64,000 bases of DNA. Source: Streptomyces sp. WMMB303 (lineage in GTDB: Bacteria; Actinomycetota; Actinomycetes; Streptomycetales; Streptomycetaceae). Below the pieces are notes generated by a model. The model was not told the DNA's origin. It saw only the letters and a list, made by a program, of their open reading frames with translations, and made no database searches. The DNA is taken from the NCBI RefSeq assembly GCF_029351045.1, contig NZ_JARKIN010000001.1:2008001-2072000 (forward strand), given 5' to 3'. Positions 55,475-64,000 of the stretch are shown here, piece by piece. Every line of letters begins with the position of its first letter. Position 1 is the stretch's first letter. The position numbers were made by a program, and so were the translations under genes.

Positions 55475-56356
55475 GTGGCCAGTGCCCGGGGGAGCCGGCC
55501 GGAGAGACTCCGGCGCGGCCAGGAGTTGCGCACGTTCCTGCGCTCGCGCAGGGCGCGGGTCTCGCCCGCCGAGTCGGGGCTGCCCGACGGCGGTGCCCGG
55601 CGCCGGACACCGGGGCTGCGCCGGGAGGAGGTCGCGGTGCTCGCCGGGGTGGGCGCCTCCTGGTACCAGTGGCTGGAGCAGGGCCGGGACATCACCGTCT
55701 CGCCGCAGGTCCTCGACGCGGTGGCGCGGGTGCTGCGGATGAGCCCCGCCGAGCGGCGGCACCTGTACGTACTGGCCGGACTCAACCCGCCGCTGCCCGA
55801 GTCGGAGTACGACCCCGACTACCTGTGCGCCGGGATGCAGCGGCTGATGGACAGCTGGATGCCCTACCCCGCGCACATCATGGACCCGTACTACAGCGCC
55901 GTCGGGCTCAACGCGTCGGCGCAACTGGTGATGGGCATGAACGCGCAGGAGAACTGCATCATCAACTTCTTCTGCGACGCGCGGTACCGGGCCCGCGCGG
56001 TCAGCTGGGAGCAGAACGCGCCGGGTGTGGTGGCCGAACTGCGCGCCTCCCTCGCCGAGTGGCCCGCGGACGAGGGTTTCCAGCTGCTGCTGGCGGACCT
56101 GCTGGCGGGCAGCGAGGAGTTCCGGGCGCTGTGGGAGCTGGGCGATGTGTGCCGCCCCGGCCAGCGGGTCAAGGAGCTGGACCATCCGGCCGTGGGCGCG
56201 CTGCACTTCGAGTCGACGACACTCCAGGTACCGGCCCGCCCCGATCTGCGGCTCATCCTGCACAACCCGATCCCGGGTACCGGCACGGCCGAGAAACTGC
56301 AGCGACTGGCCGAGCCGGAGGCCCGCCGCGCGGCCCTCCGGCAGGTCGCGGGCTGA
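55475..56356 (+). CDS. XRE-type regulator with MmyB-like ligand-binding domain (copy 2)
   Basis: 293 aa from GTG 55475, with AGGGAGGGGA upstream. HTH: LRTFLRSRRARVSPAESGLP then RRRTPGLRREEVAVLAGVGA and WYQWLEQGRDITVS. The MmyB-like domain includes YPAHIMDPYYSAVGLNASAQ, NCIINFFCDARYR and WELGDVCRPGQRVKELDHP. It is clearly paralogous to the regulator at 12247 but only moderately similar outside the HTH. It presumably represses the divergent MFS gene until ligand binding. Confidence 0.93.
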   Translation: MASARGSRPERLRRGQELRTFLRSRRARVSPAESGLPDGGARRRTPGLRREEVAVLAGVGASWYQWLEQGRDITVSPQVLDAVARVLRMSPAERRHLYVLAGLNPPLPESEYDPDYLCAGMQRLMDSWMPYPAHIMDPYYSAVGLNASAQLVMGMNAQENCIINFFCDARYRARAVSWEQNAPGVVAELRASLAEWPADEGFQLLLADLLAGSEEFRALWELGDVCRPGQRVKELDHPAVGALHFESTTLQVPARPDLRLILHNPIPGTGTAEKLQRLAEPEARRAALRQVAG

Positions 56357-56399
56357 GGCGGCCGCCGGGACGCCGCGGGCAGCGCATATGCTCGCCGTC

Positions 56400-56759
56400 A
56401 TGAGCGACCAGAGCACCGCGGGGCCGACCCCGGAGGACCGCAAGATCGTCACCCTGGCGCGCAGCGCCCGCGCCCGCAACGCCGTCCCGGAGGGTGCCGC
56501 CGTCCGGGACGAGACGGGCCGCACCTACGTCGCCGGATCGGTGGCGCTGCCCTCGCTGCGGCTGTCGGCGCTGCGCACGGCCGTGGCCATGGCGGTGGCC
56601 TCGGGTGCCACGTCCCTGGAGGCCGCGGCCGTGGTCTCGGAGGCGGCGCAGGTCCCGGCCGAGGACCTGGCGACCGTGCGCGACCTGGGCGGGCCGGCCA
56701 CCCCGGTGCTGCTCGCGGGCCCGGACGGCGAGGTGCACTCGACGGTACCGGCCGGCTGA
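56400..56759 (+). CDS. Cytidine-deaminase-like protein lacking the zinc/catalytic motifs
   Basis: 119 aa from the ATG at 56400, located just before era, where streptomycetes carry a cytidine-deaminase-family gene. The fold-like pattern is partial (VPEGAAVRDETGRTYVAGSVA, LSALRTAVAMAVASGATSL). Cytidine deaminase needs [HC]-A-E and P-C-x-x-C for zinc and proton transfer; neither is present, and the protein has no Cys. It may have a non-catalytic role. The family assignment rests on context and weak similarity. Confidence 0.6.
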   Translation: MSDQSTAGPTPEDRKIVTLARSARARNAVPEGAAVRDETGRTYVAGSVALPSLRLSALRTAVAMAVASGATSLEAAAVVSEAAQVPAEDLATVRDLGGPATPVLLAGPDGEVHSTVPAG

Positions 56760-56846
56760 GCCGCCGGACGGGCCCCTCTGCCGCCGGTCACCGGGGCGGG
56801 ACCTCGGCGGCCGGGGCCACACCGTCCATCAGGGACAATGGTCGTC

Positions 56847-57818
56847 ATGAACGCATCCTCCGCCACCACCGGCGACCCCGAAGGCCGCACCCAGGGCGAG
56901 GCGCCGCACCGCTCGGGATTCGCCTGCCTCGTCGGCCGCCCGAACGCGGGCAAGTCGACGCTGACCAACGCGCTGGTGGGCACGAAGGTCGCGATCACCT
57001 CCACCCGCCCGCAGACGACCCGGCACACGGTGCGCGGCATCGTGCACCGCCCGGAGGCGCAGCTCGTCCTGGTGGACACCCCCGGCCTGCACAAGCCCCG
57101 CACCCTGCTCGGCGAGCGCCTCAACGACGTGGTGCGCACCACGTGGGCGGAGGTCGACGTCATCGGCTTCTGCGTACCGGCCGACCAGAAGATCGGCCCC
57201 GGCGACCGTTTCATCGCGGGCGAGCTGGCGGAGCTGAAGAAGCGGACGCCGAAGGTCGCGGTGGTCACCAAGACCGACCTGGTCTCCCAGGAGGCACTCG
57301 CCCGGCAGCTGCTCGCTGTGGACCAGCTCGGGCGGGAGCTGGGCATCGAGTGGGCGGAGATCGTCCCGGTCTCCGGCACCGAGGGCTCCCAGGTGGACCT
57401 GCTGGCCGAGCTGCTGGTGCCGCTGCTGCCCGAAGGACCGCCGCTCTACCCGGACGGGGACCTGACGGACGAGCCGGAGCAGGTCATGGTCGCCGAGCTG
57501 ATCCGTGAGGCGGCGCTGGAGGGGGTGCGGGACGAGCTGCCGCACTCGATCGCGGTGGTGGTCGAGGAGATGGTGCCCCGCGAGGACCGGCCCGCCGACC
57601 GGCCGCTGCTCGACGTCCACGCCAACATCTTCCTGGAGCGCCCCAGCCAGAAGGGCATCGTCATCGGCCCCAAGGGCAAGCGCCTCAAGGAGGTCGGCAG
57701 CACCTCGCGCCGGCACATCGAGGCCCTGTTGGGCACCCCCGTCTACCTCGATCTGCACGTCAAGGTCGCCAAGGACTGGCAGCGCGACCCCAAGCAGCTG
57801 CGCCGACTCGGCTTCTGA
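56847..57818 (+). CDS. era: GTPase Era
   Basis: 323 aa from the ATG at 56847; an ATG at 56838 is in frame but too close to the AGGGA ribosome site. G1 GRPNAGKST, G2 region TTRHTVRGI, G3 VDTPGLHKPR, G4 TKTDLV, then the KH domain with GIVIGPKGKRLKEVG and YLDLHVKVAKDWQRDPKQL. Era binds the 3' end of 16S rRNA during 30S assembly. The context with ybeY and phoH nearby is the ribosome-maturation neighbourhood. Confidence 0.96.
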   Translation: MNASSATTGDPEGRTQGEAPHRSGFACLVGRPNAGKSTLTNALVGTKVAITSTRPQTTRHTVRGIVHRPEAQLVLVDTPGLHKPRTLLGERLNDVVRTTWAEVDVIGFCVPADQKIGPGDRFIAGELAELKKRTPKVAVVTKTDLVSQEALARQLLAVDQLGRELGIEWAEIVPVSGTEGSQVDLLAELLVPLLPEGPPLYPDGDLTDEPEQVMVAELIREAALEGVRDELPHSIAVVVEEMVPREDRPADRPLLDVHANIFLERPSQKGIVIGPKGKRLKEVGSTSRRHIEALLGTPVYLDLHVKVAKDWQRDPKQLRRLGF

Positions 57819-57872
57819 CGCCGCGTCGGGCCTCGCTGCCGGTCCGGCCCGGGAACTCGTCGTCCGCGCACC

Positions 57873-58847
57873 TCAGCCGCGCGGGGGCACGGGCACACGC
57901 ATCAGGTCACGCGCCGCGGTCAGTTCGCCCCGGAACCCGGCCGCGCGGGCCTCGGCCGCGAAGAGCGCGGTGTCCTGGTAGCGCTGCGAGAAGTGTGTGA
58001 GCACCAGGTGGCGTACGCCCGCCTCGGCCGCCACCCGGCCCGCCTGGAAGGCCGTCAGATGGCCTGAGACCTCGGCCAGTTCCGTCTCGGCCCGCAGGAA
58101 GGTCGACTCGATGACGAGCAGGTCGCAGCCCTCGGCCAGGTCCCGCACCCCGTCGCAGAGCCGGGTGTCCATGACGAAGGCGAACCGCTGCCCGCGGCGC
58201 GGCACGCTGACCTCCTCCAGCCGCACCCCCCGCAGCTCCCCCTCCCGCTGGAGGCGGCCGACGTCCGGGCCGCTGATGCCCCGCCCGGCCAGCCGCTCGG
58301 GCACCATCCGGCGCGTGTCGGGCTCCGTCAGCCGGTAGCCGTAGGTGTCGATGCGGTGCGAGAGCCTGCGCGCCTCCAGGGTGAAGGGCACCTCCCGCTG
58401 CCGGGCGCCGCTCTCTCCCGGGAACCGCTCCCGGCCCGCGGCCGTCAGGTGCTGCCCGGAAGCGGCCACCAGGACGCCGGGCTCCGCCACGGGTGCCTCC
58501 CGCAGCCGGAGCGTGTCGTGGAACGGGGTGGCGTGCCGCAGCCGCTCGAAGTACCGCTGCCCGCTCGCGGGATAGTGGGCCGTCACCTCGTGCGGCACCC
58601 CGTCGAGGCTCATGTGCTGGAGGACGCCGGGCAGGCCGAGGGTGTGGTCGCCGTGGAAGTGGGTCAGGCAGATCCGGGTCAGATCGTGCGCCGCGACGGT
58701 GGTGTGCAGCATCTGCCGCTGGGTGCCCTCACCCGGGTCGAACAGGATGCCCTCGCCGTCCCACAGCAGGACGTACCCGTTGTGGTTGCGCTGCCGGGTG
58801 GGAACCTGGCTGGCGGTGCCCAGGACGACCAGTTCGCGCGCCGACAC
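57873..58847 (-). CDS. rnz: Ribonuclease Z / tRNase Z
   Basis: 324 aa from GTG 58847. Metallo-beta-lactamase core: [13 protein letters not shown] (HxHxDH), with further ligands in [11 protein letters not shown] and [38 protein letters not shown] is typical of RNase Z. It removes 3' trailers of tRNA. Last gene of the leftward hrcA group, 14 bp after the HIT gene. Confidence 0.94.
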   Translation of the reverse strand: MSARELVVLGTASQVPTRQRNHNGYVLLWDGEGILFDPGEGTQRQMLHTTVAAHDLTRICLTHFHGDHTLGLPGVLQHMSLDGVPHEVTAHYPASGQRYFERLRHATPFHDTLRLREAPVAEPGVLVAASGQHLTAAGRERFPGESGARQREVPFTLEARRLSHRIDTYGYRLTEPDTRRMVPERLAGRGISGPDVGRLQREGELRGVRLEEVSVPRRGQRFAFVMDTRLCDGVRDLAEGCDLLVIESTFLRAETELAEVSGHLTAFQAGRVAAEAGVRHLVLTHFSQRYQDTALFAAEARAAGFRGELTAARDLMRVPVPPRG

Positions 58848-58861
58848 CGTGCCTCAGCACC

Positions 58862-59245
58862 TCATCCGGGGGGCCATTCCAGACCGCGGCCGCCGAGCAC
58901 GTGCGCGTGCGCGTGGAAGACGGTCTGACCGGCGCCGGACCCGGTGTTGAAGACCACCCGGTACCCGGTGCCGGGCCCGCCGTCCGGTACGGCGATCCGC
59001 TCCAGCGCCGCCACCTCCTCGGCCTCCCGCACCACGTCGGCGATCAGCTCCGGAGAGGCCGCCGCGAGGGACGCCGCGTCCGGGTAGTGCGCCTTCGGGA
59101 TCACCAGCACATGGGTGGGCGCCTGGGGGTTGATGTCCCGGAAGGCGACGGTCGTGTCGGTCTCCCGCACCAGCGTCGCGGGCACCTCACCTGCGACGAT
59201 CTTGCAGAACAGGCAGTCCTGCTGCGGTTCTCCGTTGGAAGCCAT
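58862..59245 (-). CDS. HIT-family (histidine triad) hydrolase
   Basis: 127 aa from the ATG at 59245. DCLFCKIVAGEVPATLV at the N-terminus with a CxxC, FRDINPQAPTHVLVIPKAHY, and the catalytic triad QTVFHAHAHVLGGR (HxHxH). HINT-type enzymes hydrolyse nucleoside phosphoramidates. Located between rsmE and rnz on the same strand. Confidence 0.95.
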   Translation of the reverse strand: MASNGEPQQDCLFCKIVAGEVPATLVRETDTTVAFRDINPQAPTHVLVIPKAHYPDAASLAAASPELIADVVREAEEVAALERIAVPDGGPGTGYRVVFNTGSGAGQTVFHAHAHVLGGRGLEWPPG

Positions 59246-59298
59246 GCCGGGATGCTACCCGAGGGACGGCGCTGCCCCGGGTGCGTCCTGCCGGCCCC

Positions 59299-60036
59299 TC
59301 ACCCCCACCGCCCGCACCGGGCGAGCAGCACCGCGGTGGCCGCCGTACCGGCCGTGGAGGTCCGCAGCACGCTCGGCCCGAGCCGCAGCGGCGCGGCCCC
59401 GGCCCGCGCGAAGACCTCCAGCTCCTCCGGCGCGACCCCACCCTCCGGGCCGACGACCAGCACGATCTCCCCCGCCTCCGGCAGGGCCGCCGAAGCCAGC
59501 GGCGTGCCGCCCTCCTCGTGCAGCACCGCGGCGAAGTCGGCGGCCTCCAGCAGCGCGGCGACCTCCCGGGTGGCGGCCAACCCGGCCACCTCGGGGAACC
59601 GCAGCCGCCGGGCCTGCTTGCCCGCCTCCCGCGCCGTGTTCCGCCACTTGGCGAGCGACTTGGCCGCCCGCTCCCCCTTCCACCGGGTGACCGCGCGGGA
59701 CGCCGCCCACGGCACCACGGCGTCCACCCCCGTCTCCGTCATCGTCTCCACGGCCAGCTCCCCGCGGTCGCCCTTGGGCAGCGCCTGGACGACGGTGATC
59801 CGGGGACGGGGCGCGGGCTCGGTACGCACCTCGCGGACGGCGACCTCCAGCCGGTCCTTGCCCTCGGCCGCGGTCACGCTCCCGTACGCACCGGTGCCCG
59901 CGCCGTCCGTGAGGACGACCTCCTCGCCGGGCCGGAGCCGGCGGACCGCGACCGCGTGCCGCCCCTCCGGACCGTCCAGCACCACCGTGCCGGGCCGCAG
60001 CAGCCCGGCGTCGGCCAGGAACACCGGCGCGCTCAC
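59299..60036 (-). CDS. rsmE: 16S rRNA (uracil-1498-N3)-methyltransferase
   Basis: 245 aa from GTG 60036 (VSAPVFLADA). N-terminal PUA-like part followed by the SPOUT knot: ITVVQALPKGDRGELAVETMTETGV, WRNTAREAGKQARRLR, IVLVVGPEGGVAPEELEVF and LGPSVLRTSTAGTAATAVLL bind SAM. It overlaps the upstream NMO gene by GTGA. Confidence 0.96.
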   Translation of the reverse strand: MSAPVFLADAGLLRPGTVVLDGPEGRHAVAVRRLRPGEEVVLTDGAGTGAYGSVTAAEGKDRLEVAVREVRTEPAPRPRITVVQALPKGDRGELAVETMTETGVDAVVPWAASRAVTRWKGERAAKSLAKWRNTAREAGKQARRLRFPEVAGLAATREVAALLEAADFAAVLHEEGGTPLASAALPEAGEIVLVVGPEGGVAPEELEVFARAGAAPLRLGPSVLRTSTAGTAATAVLLARCGRWG

Positions 60037-61118
60037 GATCCCGCCTCCCGCAGCTCGGCACGTGCCTCGTCGCACTCCGCCATCAGCACCTCCACGAGCT
60101 GCCCGGCGGGCAACTCCCGGGCCAGCCGGTGCCCCTGCCCCGCCCACAGCGCCATCGCCTGCGGATCGCCCGCCTTCGCCGCCGCCCGGCGCAGCCCGGC
60201 CGTCAGATAGTGCACCTGCGGATAGGCGGCCGGCGCGTACGGGCCGTGCTCGCGCACGAAGCGGTTGACCAGCCCCCGTGCCGGGCGCCCCGAGAAAGCC
60301 CGGGTCAGCTCGGTGCGGGTGAACAGCGGGTCGGTCAGCGCCCGCTTGTGCAGCGGGTGGGCGCCGGACTCCGCGGTGGCCAGGAACGCGGTGCCCAACT
60401 GGGCCGCGACGGCGCCCGCCGCGCGCACGGCGGCGATCTGCCGACCGCGCATCAGCCCGCCCGCGGCCACGAGAGGAAGCTGTATCGCTTCCCCGACCTG
60501 CGCGAGCAGGGACAGCAGCCCGACACCGGCGCTTCCCCGGCCGTCCTGCGGATCGTCCCGGTGCGTGCCCTGGTGGCCGCCCGCCTCGACGCCCTGCACG
60601 CACACGGCCTGCGCACCGGCCGCCTGCGCCACCCGCGCCTCGGCGACCGAGGTCACGGTGACGACGGTGCAGGTGCCCAGCGCCGCGAACCGCTCCAGCA
60701 CCCGGCGGGCGGGGCAGCCGAAGTGGAAGGAGACGACCGGCACCGGATCGTCGTGCAGGACCGCGAGCTTCGCCTCGTAGGCGTCGTCCGTCTTGCCTTC
60801 CGGATCGCCCAGCTCCGTCTCGTACCAGGCGGCCTCACCGGCGAGCTGCTCGCGGTAGACCTCCACCGCGGCGGGGTCGGCGGTGCGGGGCTGCGGCATG
60901 AACAGGTTGACGCCGAACGGGCGCCCGGTGAGCTGCCGGAGCTGCCGGATCTCCTCGTACATCGCCTCCGGCGTCTTGTATCCGGCGGCCAGGAAGCCCA
61001 GTCCGCCGGCCTCGCACACCGCCGCCACCAGCTCGGGGCGGGAGACCCCACCCGCCATCGGCGCCTGGATGAGGGGGTGCGCAGTCAGCTCGGAGAGCGA
61101 AGGCGGCGAGGTGGACAT
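60033..61118 (-). CDS. Nitronate monooxygenase (2-nitropropane dioxygenase family)
   Basis: 361 aa from the ATG at 61118 (MSTSPPSLSEL); ATG 61124 is also possible. FMN-binding TIM barrel with IQAPMAGGVSRPELVAAVCEAG, FGVNLFMPQ, CVQGVEAGGHQGTH (catalytic His), LPLVAAGGLMRGRQI and AQLGTAFLATAESGAH. It detoxifies nitronates such as propionate-3-nitronate. It sits between dnaJ2 (87 bp) and rsmE (overlap), an order conserved in streptomycetes. Confidence 0.93.
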   Translation of the reverse strand: MSTSPPSLSELTAHPLIQAPMAGGVSRPELVAAVCEAGGLGFLAAGYKTPEAMYEEIRQLRQLTGRPFGVNLFMPQPRTADPAAVEVYREQLAGEAAWYETELGDPEGKTDDAYEAKLAVLHDDPVPVVSFHFGCPARRVLERFAALGTCTVVTVTSVAEARVAQAAGAQAVCVQGVEAGGHQGTHRDDPQDGRGSAGVGLLSLLAQVGEAIQLPLVAAGGLMRGRQIAAVRAAGAVAAQLGTAFLATAESGAHPLHKRALTDPLFTRTELTRAFSGRPARGLVNRFVREHGPYAPAAYPQVHYLTAGLRRAAAKAGDPQAMALWAGQGHRLARELPAGQLVEVLMAECDEARAELREAGS

Positions 61119-61205
61119 GACCACATCCTGTCACGTCCCCTGTACGGCCCCGGCGCACCGCCCCCCGGCCCCGACCCGGGGGCCGGGGACCGCCGCCGGC
61201 CGCCC

Positions 61206-62339
61206 TCAGCGTCCGTTGAAGGCGTCCTTCAGGCGCGAGAACAGCCCCTGCTGCCCGGGCTGGAACTGGCCGGTGGGCCGCTCCTCGCCGCGGAGCTTGG
61301 CCAGCCGCCGCAGCAGCTCCTCCTCCTCCGCCTCCAGCTTGGTCGGAGTCGTCACCTCGACGTGCACGATGAGCTGGCCCCGGCCTCCGCCGCGCAGATG
61401 GGTGACGCCGCGTTCGTGCAGCGGGACCGACTGGCCGGACTGGGTACCGGGACGGATGTCGATCTCCTCCATGCCGTCCAGCGTCTCCAGCGGCACCTTC
61501 GTACCCAGCGCCGCCGCCGTCATCGGGATGGTGACGGTGCAGTGCAGGTCGTCGCCGCGACGCTGGAAGGTCGAGTGGGAGTTCTCGTGGATCTCCACGT
61601 ACAGATCGCCGGCCGGGCCGCCGCCCGGTCCCACCTCACCCTCGCCCGAGAGCTGGATGCGGGTGCCGTTGTCGACACCGGCGGGGATCTTCACGGTGAG
61701 GCTGCGCCGCGAGCGCACCCGGCCGTCCCCGGCGCACTCCGGGCACGGAGTGGGCACCACGGTGCCGAAACCCTGGCACTGCGGGCACGGCCTGGACGTC
61801 ATGACCTGGCCCAGGAAGGACCGGGTGACCTGGGAGACCTCGCCCCGGCCGCGGCACATGTCGCAGGTCTGCGCCGAGGTGCCGGGCGCGGCACCGTCGC
61901 CGCTGCAGGAGTTGCAGACGACAGCCGTGTCGACCTGGATCTCCTTGGTGGTGCCGAACGTCGCCTCTTCCAGGTCGATGTCCAGCCGGATCATGGCGTC
62001 CTGGCCCCGGCGGGTGCGCGAGCGCGGACCGCGCTGCGCCGCCGTGCCGAAGAAGGCGTCCATGATGTCGCTGAAGTTGCCGAAGCCCCCGCCGAAGCCG
62101 CCGGCGCCGCCGCCCGCGGCACCCGAGGCCGGGTCCCCGCCCAGGTCGTAGACCTGCTTCTTCTGCGGGTCCGAGAGCACCTCGTAGGCGGTGTTGATCT
62201 CCTTGAACCGCTCCTGGGTCTTCGGATCCGGGTTGACGTCCGGGTGCAGCTCGCGCGCGAGCCTGCGGAACGCCTTCTTGATCTCGTCCTGCGAGGCGTC
62301 ACGCTGCACGCCGAGGACCGCGTAGTAGTCCGTCGCCAC
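61206..62339 (-). CDS. dnaJ: Chaperone DnaJ (DnaJ2)
   Basis: 377 aa from GTG 62339. J domain with the HPD motif ([21 protein letters not shown]), Gly/Phe-rich segment ([16 protein letters not shown]), and four zinc repeats [24 protein letters not shown] and CPECAGDG. The C-terminal substrate domain ([19 protein letters not shown]) is complete. One base after the hrcA stop, so co-transcribed and under CIRCE control. Confidence 0.97.
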   Translation of the reverse strand: MATDYYAVLGVQRDASQDEIKKAFRRLARELHPDVNPDPKTQERFKEINTAYEVLSDPQKKQVYDLGGDPASGAAGGGAGGFGGGFGNFSDIMDAFFGTAAQRGPRSRTRRGQDAMIRLDIDLEEATFGTTKEIQVDTAVVCNSCSGDGAAPGTSAQTCDMCRGRGEVSQVTRSFLGQVMTSRPCPQCQGFGTVVPTPCPECAGDGRVRSRRSLTVKIPAGVDNGTRIQLSGEGEVGPGGGPAGDLYVEIHENSHSTFQRRGDDLHCTVTIPMTAAALGTKVPLETLDGMEEIDIRPGTQSGQSVPLHERGVTHLRGGGRGQLIVHVEVTTPTKLEAEEEELLRRLAKLRGEERPTGQFQPGQQGLFSRLKDAFNGR

Positions 62340-62340
62340 C

Positions 62341-63357
62341 TTATGACTCCGCCAGGATCTGTCCGACGTACCGTGCCACTGCGCGTACAGCTCCCATCGT
62401 TCCGGGGTAGTCCATGCGGGTCGGTCCGACCACGCCGAGTTTGGCGACTGCTTCGTCGCCCGAACCGTAACCGACCGAGACGACCGATGTGGAACTCAGC
62501 CCCTCGTGCTGGTTCTCATGCCCGATTCGTACGGTCATACCCGGATCCTTGGCTTCTCCGAGCAACTTCAGCAGCACGACCTGCTCCTCCAACGCCTCCA
62601 GAACGGGCCGGATGGTGAGCGGGAAGTCGTGCCCGAAGCGGGTGAGATTGGCGGTTCCGCCGATCATCAGCCGCTCCTCGGTCTCCTCGACCAGGGTCTC
62701 CAGCAGGGTGGCCAGCACGGTCTGGATCGTGCCCCTGTCGTCGGCGTCGAACGCCTCCGGGAGGTCCTGCACCAGGGAGGGGACCTCGGTGAACCGCTCA
62801 CCGACCACCCGGCTGTTGAGCCGGGCTCGCAGGTCGGCCAGCACCGCCTCGCCGATCGGCGCCGGGCAGTCGATCAGCCGCTGCTCGACGCGGCCGGTAT
62901 CGGTGATCAGCACCAGCATCAGCCGCGCGGGAGCCAGCCCGAGCAGTTCCACGTGCCGCACCGTCGAGCGGGTCAGCGACGGGTACTGCACCACGGCCAC
63001 CTGCCGGGTGAGCTGCGCCAGCAGCCGCACCGTGCGGCCGACGACGTCGTCGAGGTCGACGGCGCCCTCCAGGAAGTTCTGGATCGCCCGGCGCTCGGGC
63101 GAGGAGAGCGGCTTGACCCCGGCGAGCTTGTCGACGAAGAGGCGGTACCCCTTGTCGGTGGGGATGCGGCCCGCGCTGGTGTGCGGCTGGGCGATGAACC
63201 CGTCGTCCTCCAGCGCCGCCATGTCGTTGCGGACCGTGGCCGGGGACACCTTGAGGTTGTGCCGCTCGGTGAGGGCCTTGGAGCCGACCGGCTCCTCCGT
63301 ACCGACGTAGTCCTGGACGATGGCGCGGAGCACTTCAAGTCGTCGCTCGCTGAGCAC
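62341..63357 (-). CDS. hrcA: Heat-inducible repressor HrcA
   Basis: 338 aa from GTG 63357 ([18 protein letters not shown]). The winged helix [24 protein letters not shown] is followed by [22 protein letters not shown]-like core with [21 protein letters not shown] and a C-terminal [23 protein letters not shown]. It binds CIRCE and is released on heat shock when GroE is titrated. First gene of the leftward operon. Confidence 0.97.
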   Translation of the reverse strand: MLSERRLEVLRAIVQDYVGTEEPVGSKALTERHNLKVSPATVRNDMAALEDDGFIAQPHTSAGRIPTDKGYRLFVDKLAGVKPLSSPERRAIQNFLEGAVDLDDVVGRTVRLLAQLTRQVAVVQYPSLTRSTVRHVELLGLAPARLMLVLITDTGRVEQRLIDCPAPIGEAVLADLRARLNSRVVGERFTEVPSLVQDLPEAFDADDRGTIQTVLATLLETLVEETEERLMIGGTANLTRFGHDFPLTIRPVLEALEEQVVLLKLLGEAKDPGMTVRIGHENQHEGLSSTSVVSVGYGSGDEAVAKLGVVGPTRMDYPGTMGAVRAVARYVGQILAES

Positions 63358-63414
63358 GGCGCACACCTCCCGTCCGGCCGCTGGTCCGAGGTCCCGTTTC
63401 CGGCGGCTGCCCTC

Positions 63415-63439
63415 TGGCACTCGTCGTACCGGAGTGCCA
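63415..63439. promoter_or_regulatory. CIRCE operator of hrcA-dnaJ2
   Basis: TGGCACTC-N9-GAGTGCCA (63415-63422 / 63432-63439), spacer GTCGTACCG. Consensus CIRCE is TTAGCACTC-N9-GAGTGCTAA; here the outer A/T bases are replaced by G/C but symmetry and spacing are exact. It is 58 bp upstream of the hrcA start. Confidence 0.92.
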
Positions 63440-63530
63440 AGCCCCTGGGCCAGTGTACGGCCGGTCACCACAGCCGGGGCAAGGGCCGCCCGCCCGCGGG
63501 CCCGACGGTACCCCGCCCACGCTCCCGGGC

Positions 63531-63581
63531 GCGGCTTCCGGACGCGGCTTCCGGACGCGGCTTCCGGACGCGGCTTCCGGA
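63531..63581. repeat. Four tandem 13-bp repeats (GCGGCTTCCGGAC)
   Basis: GCGGCTTCCGGAC is repeated at 63531, 63544 and 63557, with a 12-base copy at 63570. It lies between the CIRCE promoter and the divergent MBL-fold gene (start 63627). Probable replication-slippage repeat; copy number may vary between strains. Confidence 0.9.
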
Positions 63582-63626
63582 GCGGCCGGGAGCGCAGCGT
63601 ACGGGCGCTGCGGTTAGCGTCGTCCC

Positions 63627-64000
63627 ATGCAGCCGTTCGCAGAAGACGCCAGGCAGGACCCGTCGGCCGCCGACAGCCGCTGGGAGCGGATCGCCCCCGG
63701 GGTGCTGCGGCGCAGGCTGCCGCAGTGGGACGCGACGGTCGGCGCCGTCACCGGGGACAGCGGCGCGCTGCTCGTCGACACCGGGTCCAGCCTGCGGGAG
63801 GGCGCCGGAATCCGTGCGGACGTGGCCGCGCTGCTGGGGCGCCGGGTGACCCGGATCGTCCTCACCCACCCGCACTTCGACCACATCTTCGGCACCGCCG
63901 TCTTCTCCGGCGCCCAGGTGTACGCGGCCGTCGGCGTCCGCGAACTGCTGGCCCGCGGCACCGACGCACTGCGGGACGACGCCGTGGCGCACGGCCTGCT
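63627..64000 (+). CDS. MBL-fold metallo-hydrolase (5' part; cut by window edge)
   Basis: About 124 residues from the ATG at 63627 are visible. [34 protein letters not shown] and [20 protein letters not shown] contain the first part of the metallo-beta-lactamase metal site (HxHxDH: His-Pro-His-Phe-Asp-His). The rest lies outside the window. Divergent from hrcA. Subfamily (hydrolase, glyoxalase II-like or other) cannot be decided. Confidence 0.9.
   Translation, partial: MQPFAEDARQDPSAADSRWERIAPGVLRRRLPQWDATVGAVTGDSGALLVDTGSSLREGAGIRADVAALLGRRVTRIVLTHPHFDHIFGTAVFSGAQVYAAVGVRELLARGTDALRDDAVAHGL

Overview
The window is a high-GC actinobacterial chromosome segment, almost certainly Streptomyces or a close relative. 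Evidence: very strong G/C bias at third codon positions, frequent GTG starts and GTGA/ATGA overlaps, DUF397/XRE/HATPase regulator clusters, many MmyB-like, TetR and AraC regulators, and a gene order (ppdK, dusB, glyS, znu-zur, uppS-recO, leuA, phoH-ybeY, era, dnaJ2-hrcA) that from memory matches the conserved core of Streptomyces chromosomes. Conserved housekeeping genes alternate with small regulatory and accessory islands. No rRNA, tRNA, CRISPR array, integrated prophage or large biosynthetic cluster is visible.

Layout. 1-6.9 kb: end of cutA, a VOC/AraC pair, an AraC regulator divergent from a frameshifted NmrA-like gene, a cupin, aroQ, an SDR translationally coupled to an orphan CitB-type response regulator, and an LppU-like membrane protein. 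7.1-12.2 kb: ppdK with its terminator and a long AT-richer upstream region, a gamma-glutamylcyclotransferase-like gene, and dusB. 12.2-20.4 kb: a MmyB-like regulator/MFS exporter pair with palindromic operators, a HEAT-repeat protein, a degraded IS5-type transposase remnant, an alpha/beta hydrolase, a gamma-carbonic-anhydrase-like protein, and a HATPase/XRE/DUF397 module. 20.5-25.5 kb: an arginase-GNAT fusion, an old yellow enzyme with a divergent ArsR repressor, a Uma2 protein and a methyltransferase. 25.5-30.4 kb: glyS, then a zinc-uptake locus (znuACB-zur) with two Zur-like boxes over a probably leaderless promoter. 30.4-34.3 kb: a TetR/DrrAB-type exporter and a FabR-like TetR with two small membrane proteins. 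34.4-45 kb: uppS, recO, a GH1 beta-glucosidase, TerB, leuA with an unannotated leucine-rich leader peptide, a protealysin-like protease with its emfourin inhibitor, a HAD phosphatase and a PfkB kinase. 44.9-48.3 kb: a second DrrAB exporter with DUF4097 and a GbsR/MarR-type regulator. 48.5-53.9 kb: phoH interrupted by an intein, ybeY, a CNNM/CBS protein, an MmcQ-like protein and a lipoprotein. 53.9-56.4 kb: a second MFS/MmyB pair. 56.4-64 kb: a catalytic-motif-less cytidine-deaminase-like gene, era, and the leftward heat-shock group hrcA-dnaJ2-NMO-rsmE-HIT-rnz behind a CIRCE element. A partial MBL-fold gene closes the window.

The most distinctive elements are: (i) a 357-residue intein in PhoH with Ala1 and the Trp/Cys/Thr residues that define class 3 splicing, plus an apparently intact LAGLIDADG endonuclease; (ii) a 15-codon leuA leader peptide with four consecutive Leu codons, three of them the rare CTT; (iii) an arginase-GNAT fusion whose arginase half has Cys in place of a metal-ligand His; and (iv) the protease/inhibitor pair. 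Several operator candidates were read directly from intergenic inverted repeats. All functional calls rest on reading motifs by eye; no database search was run.
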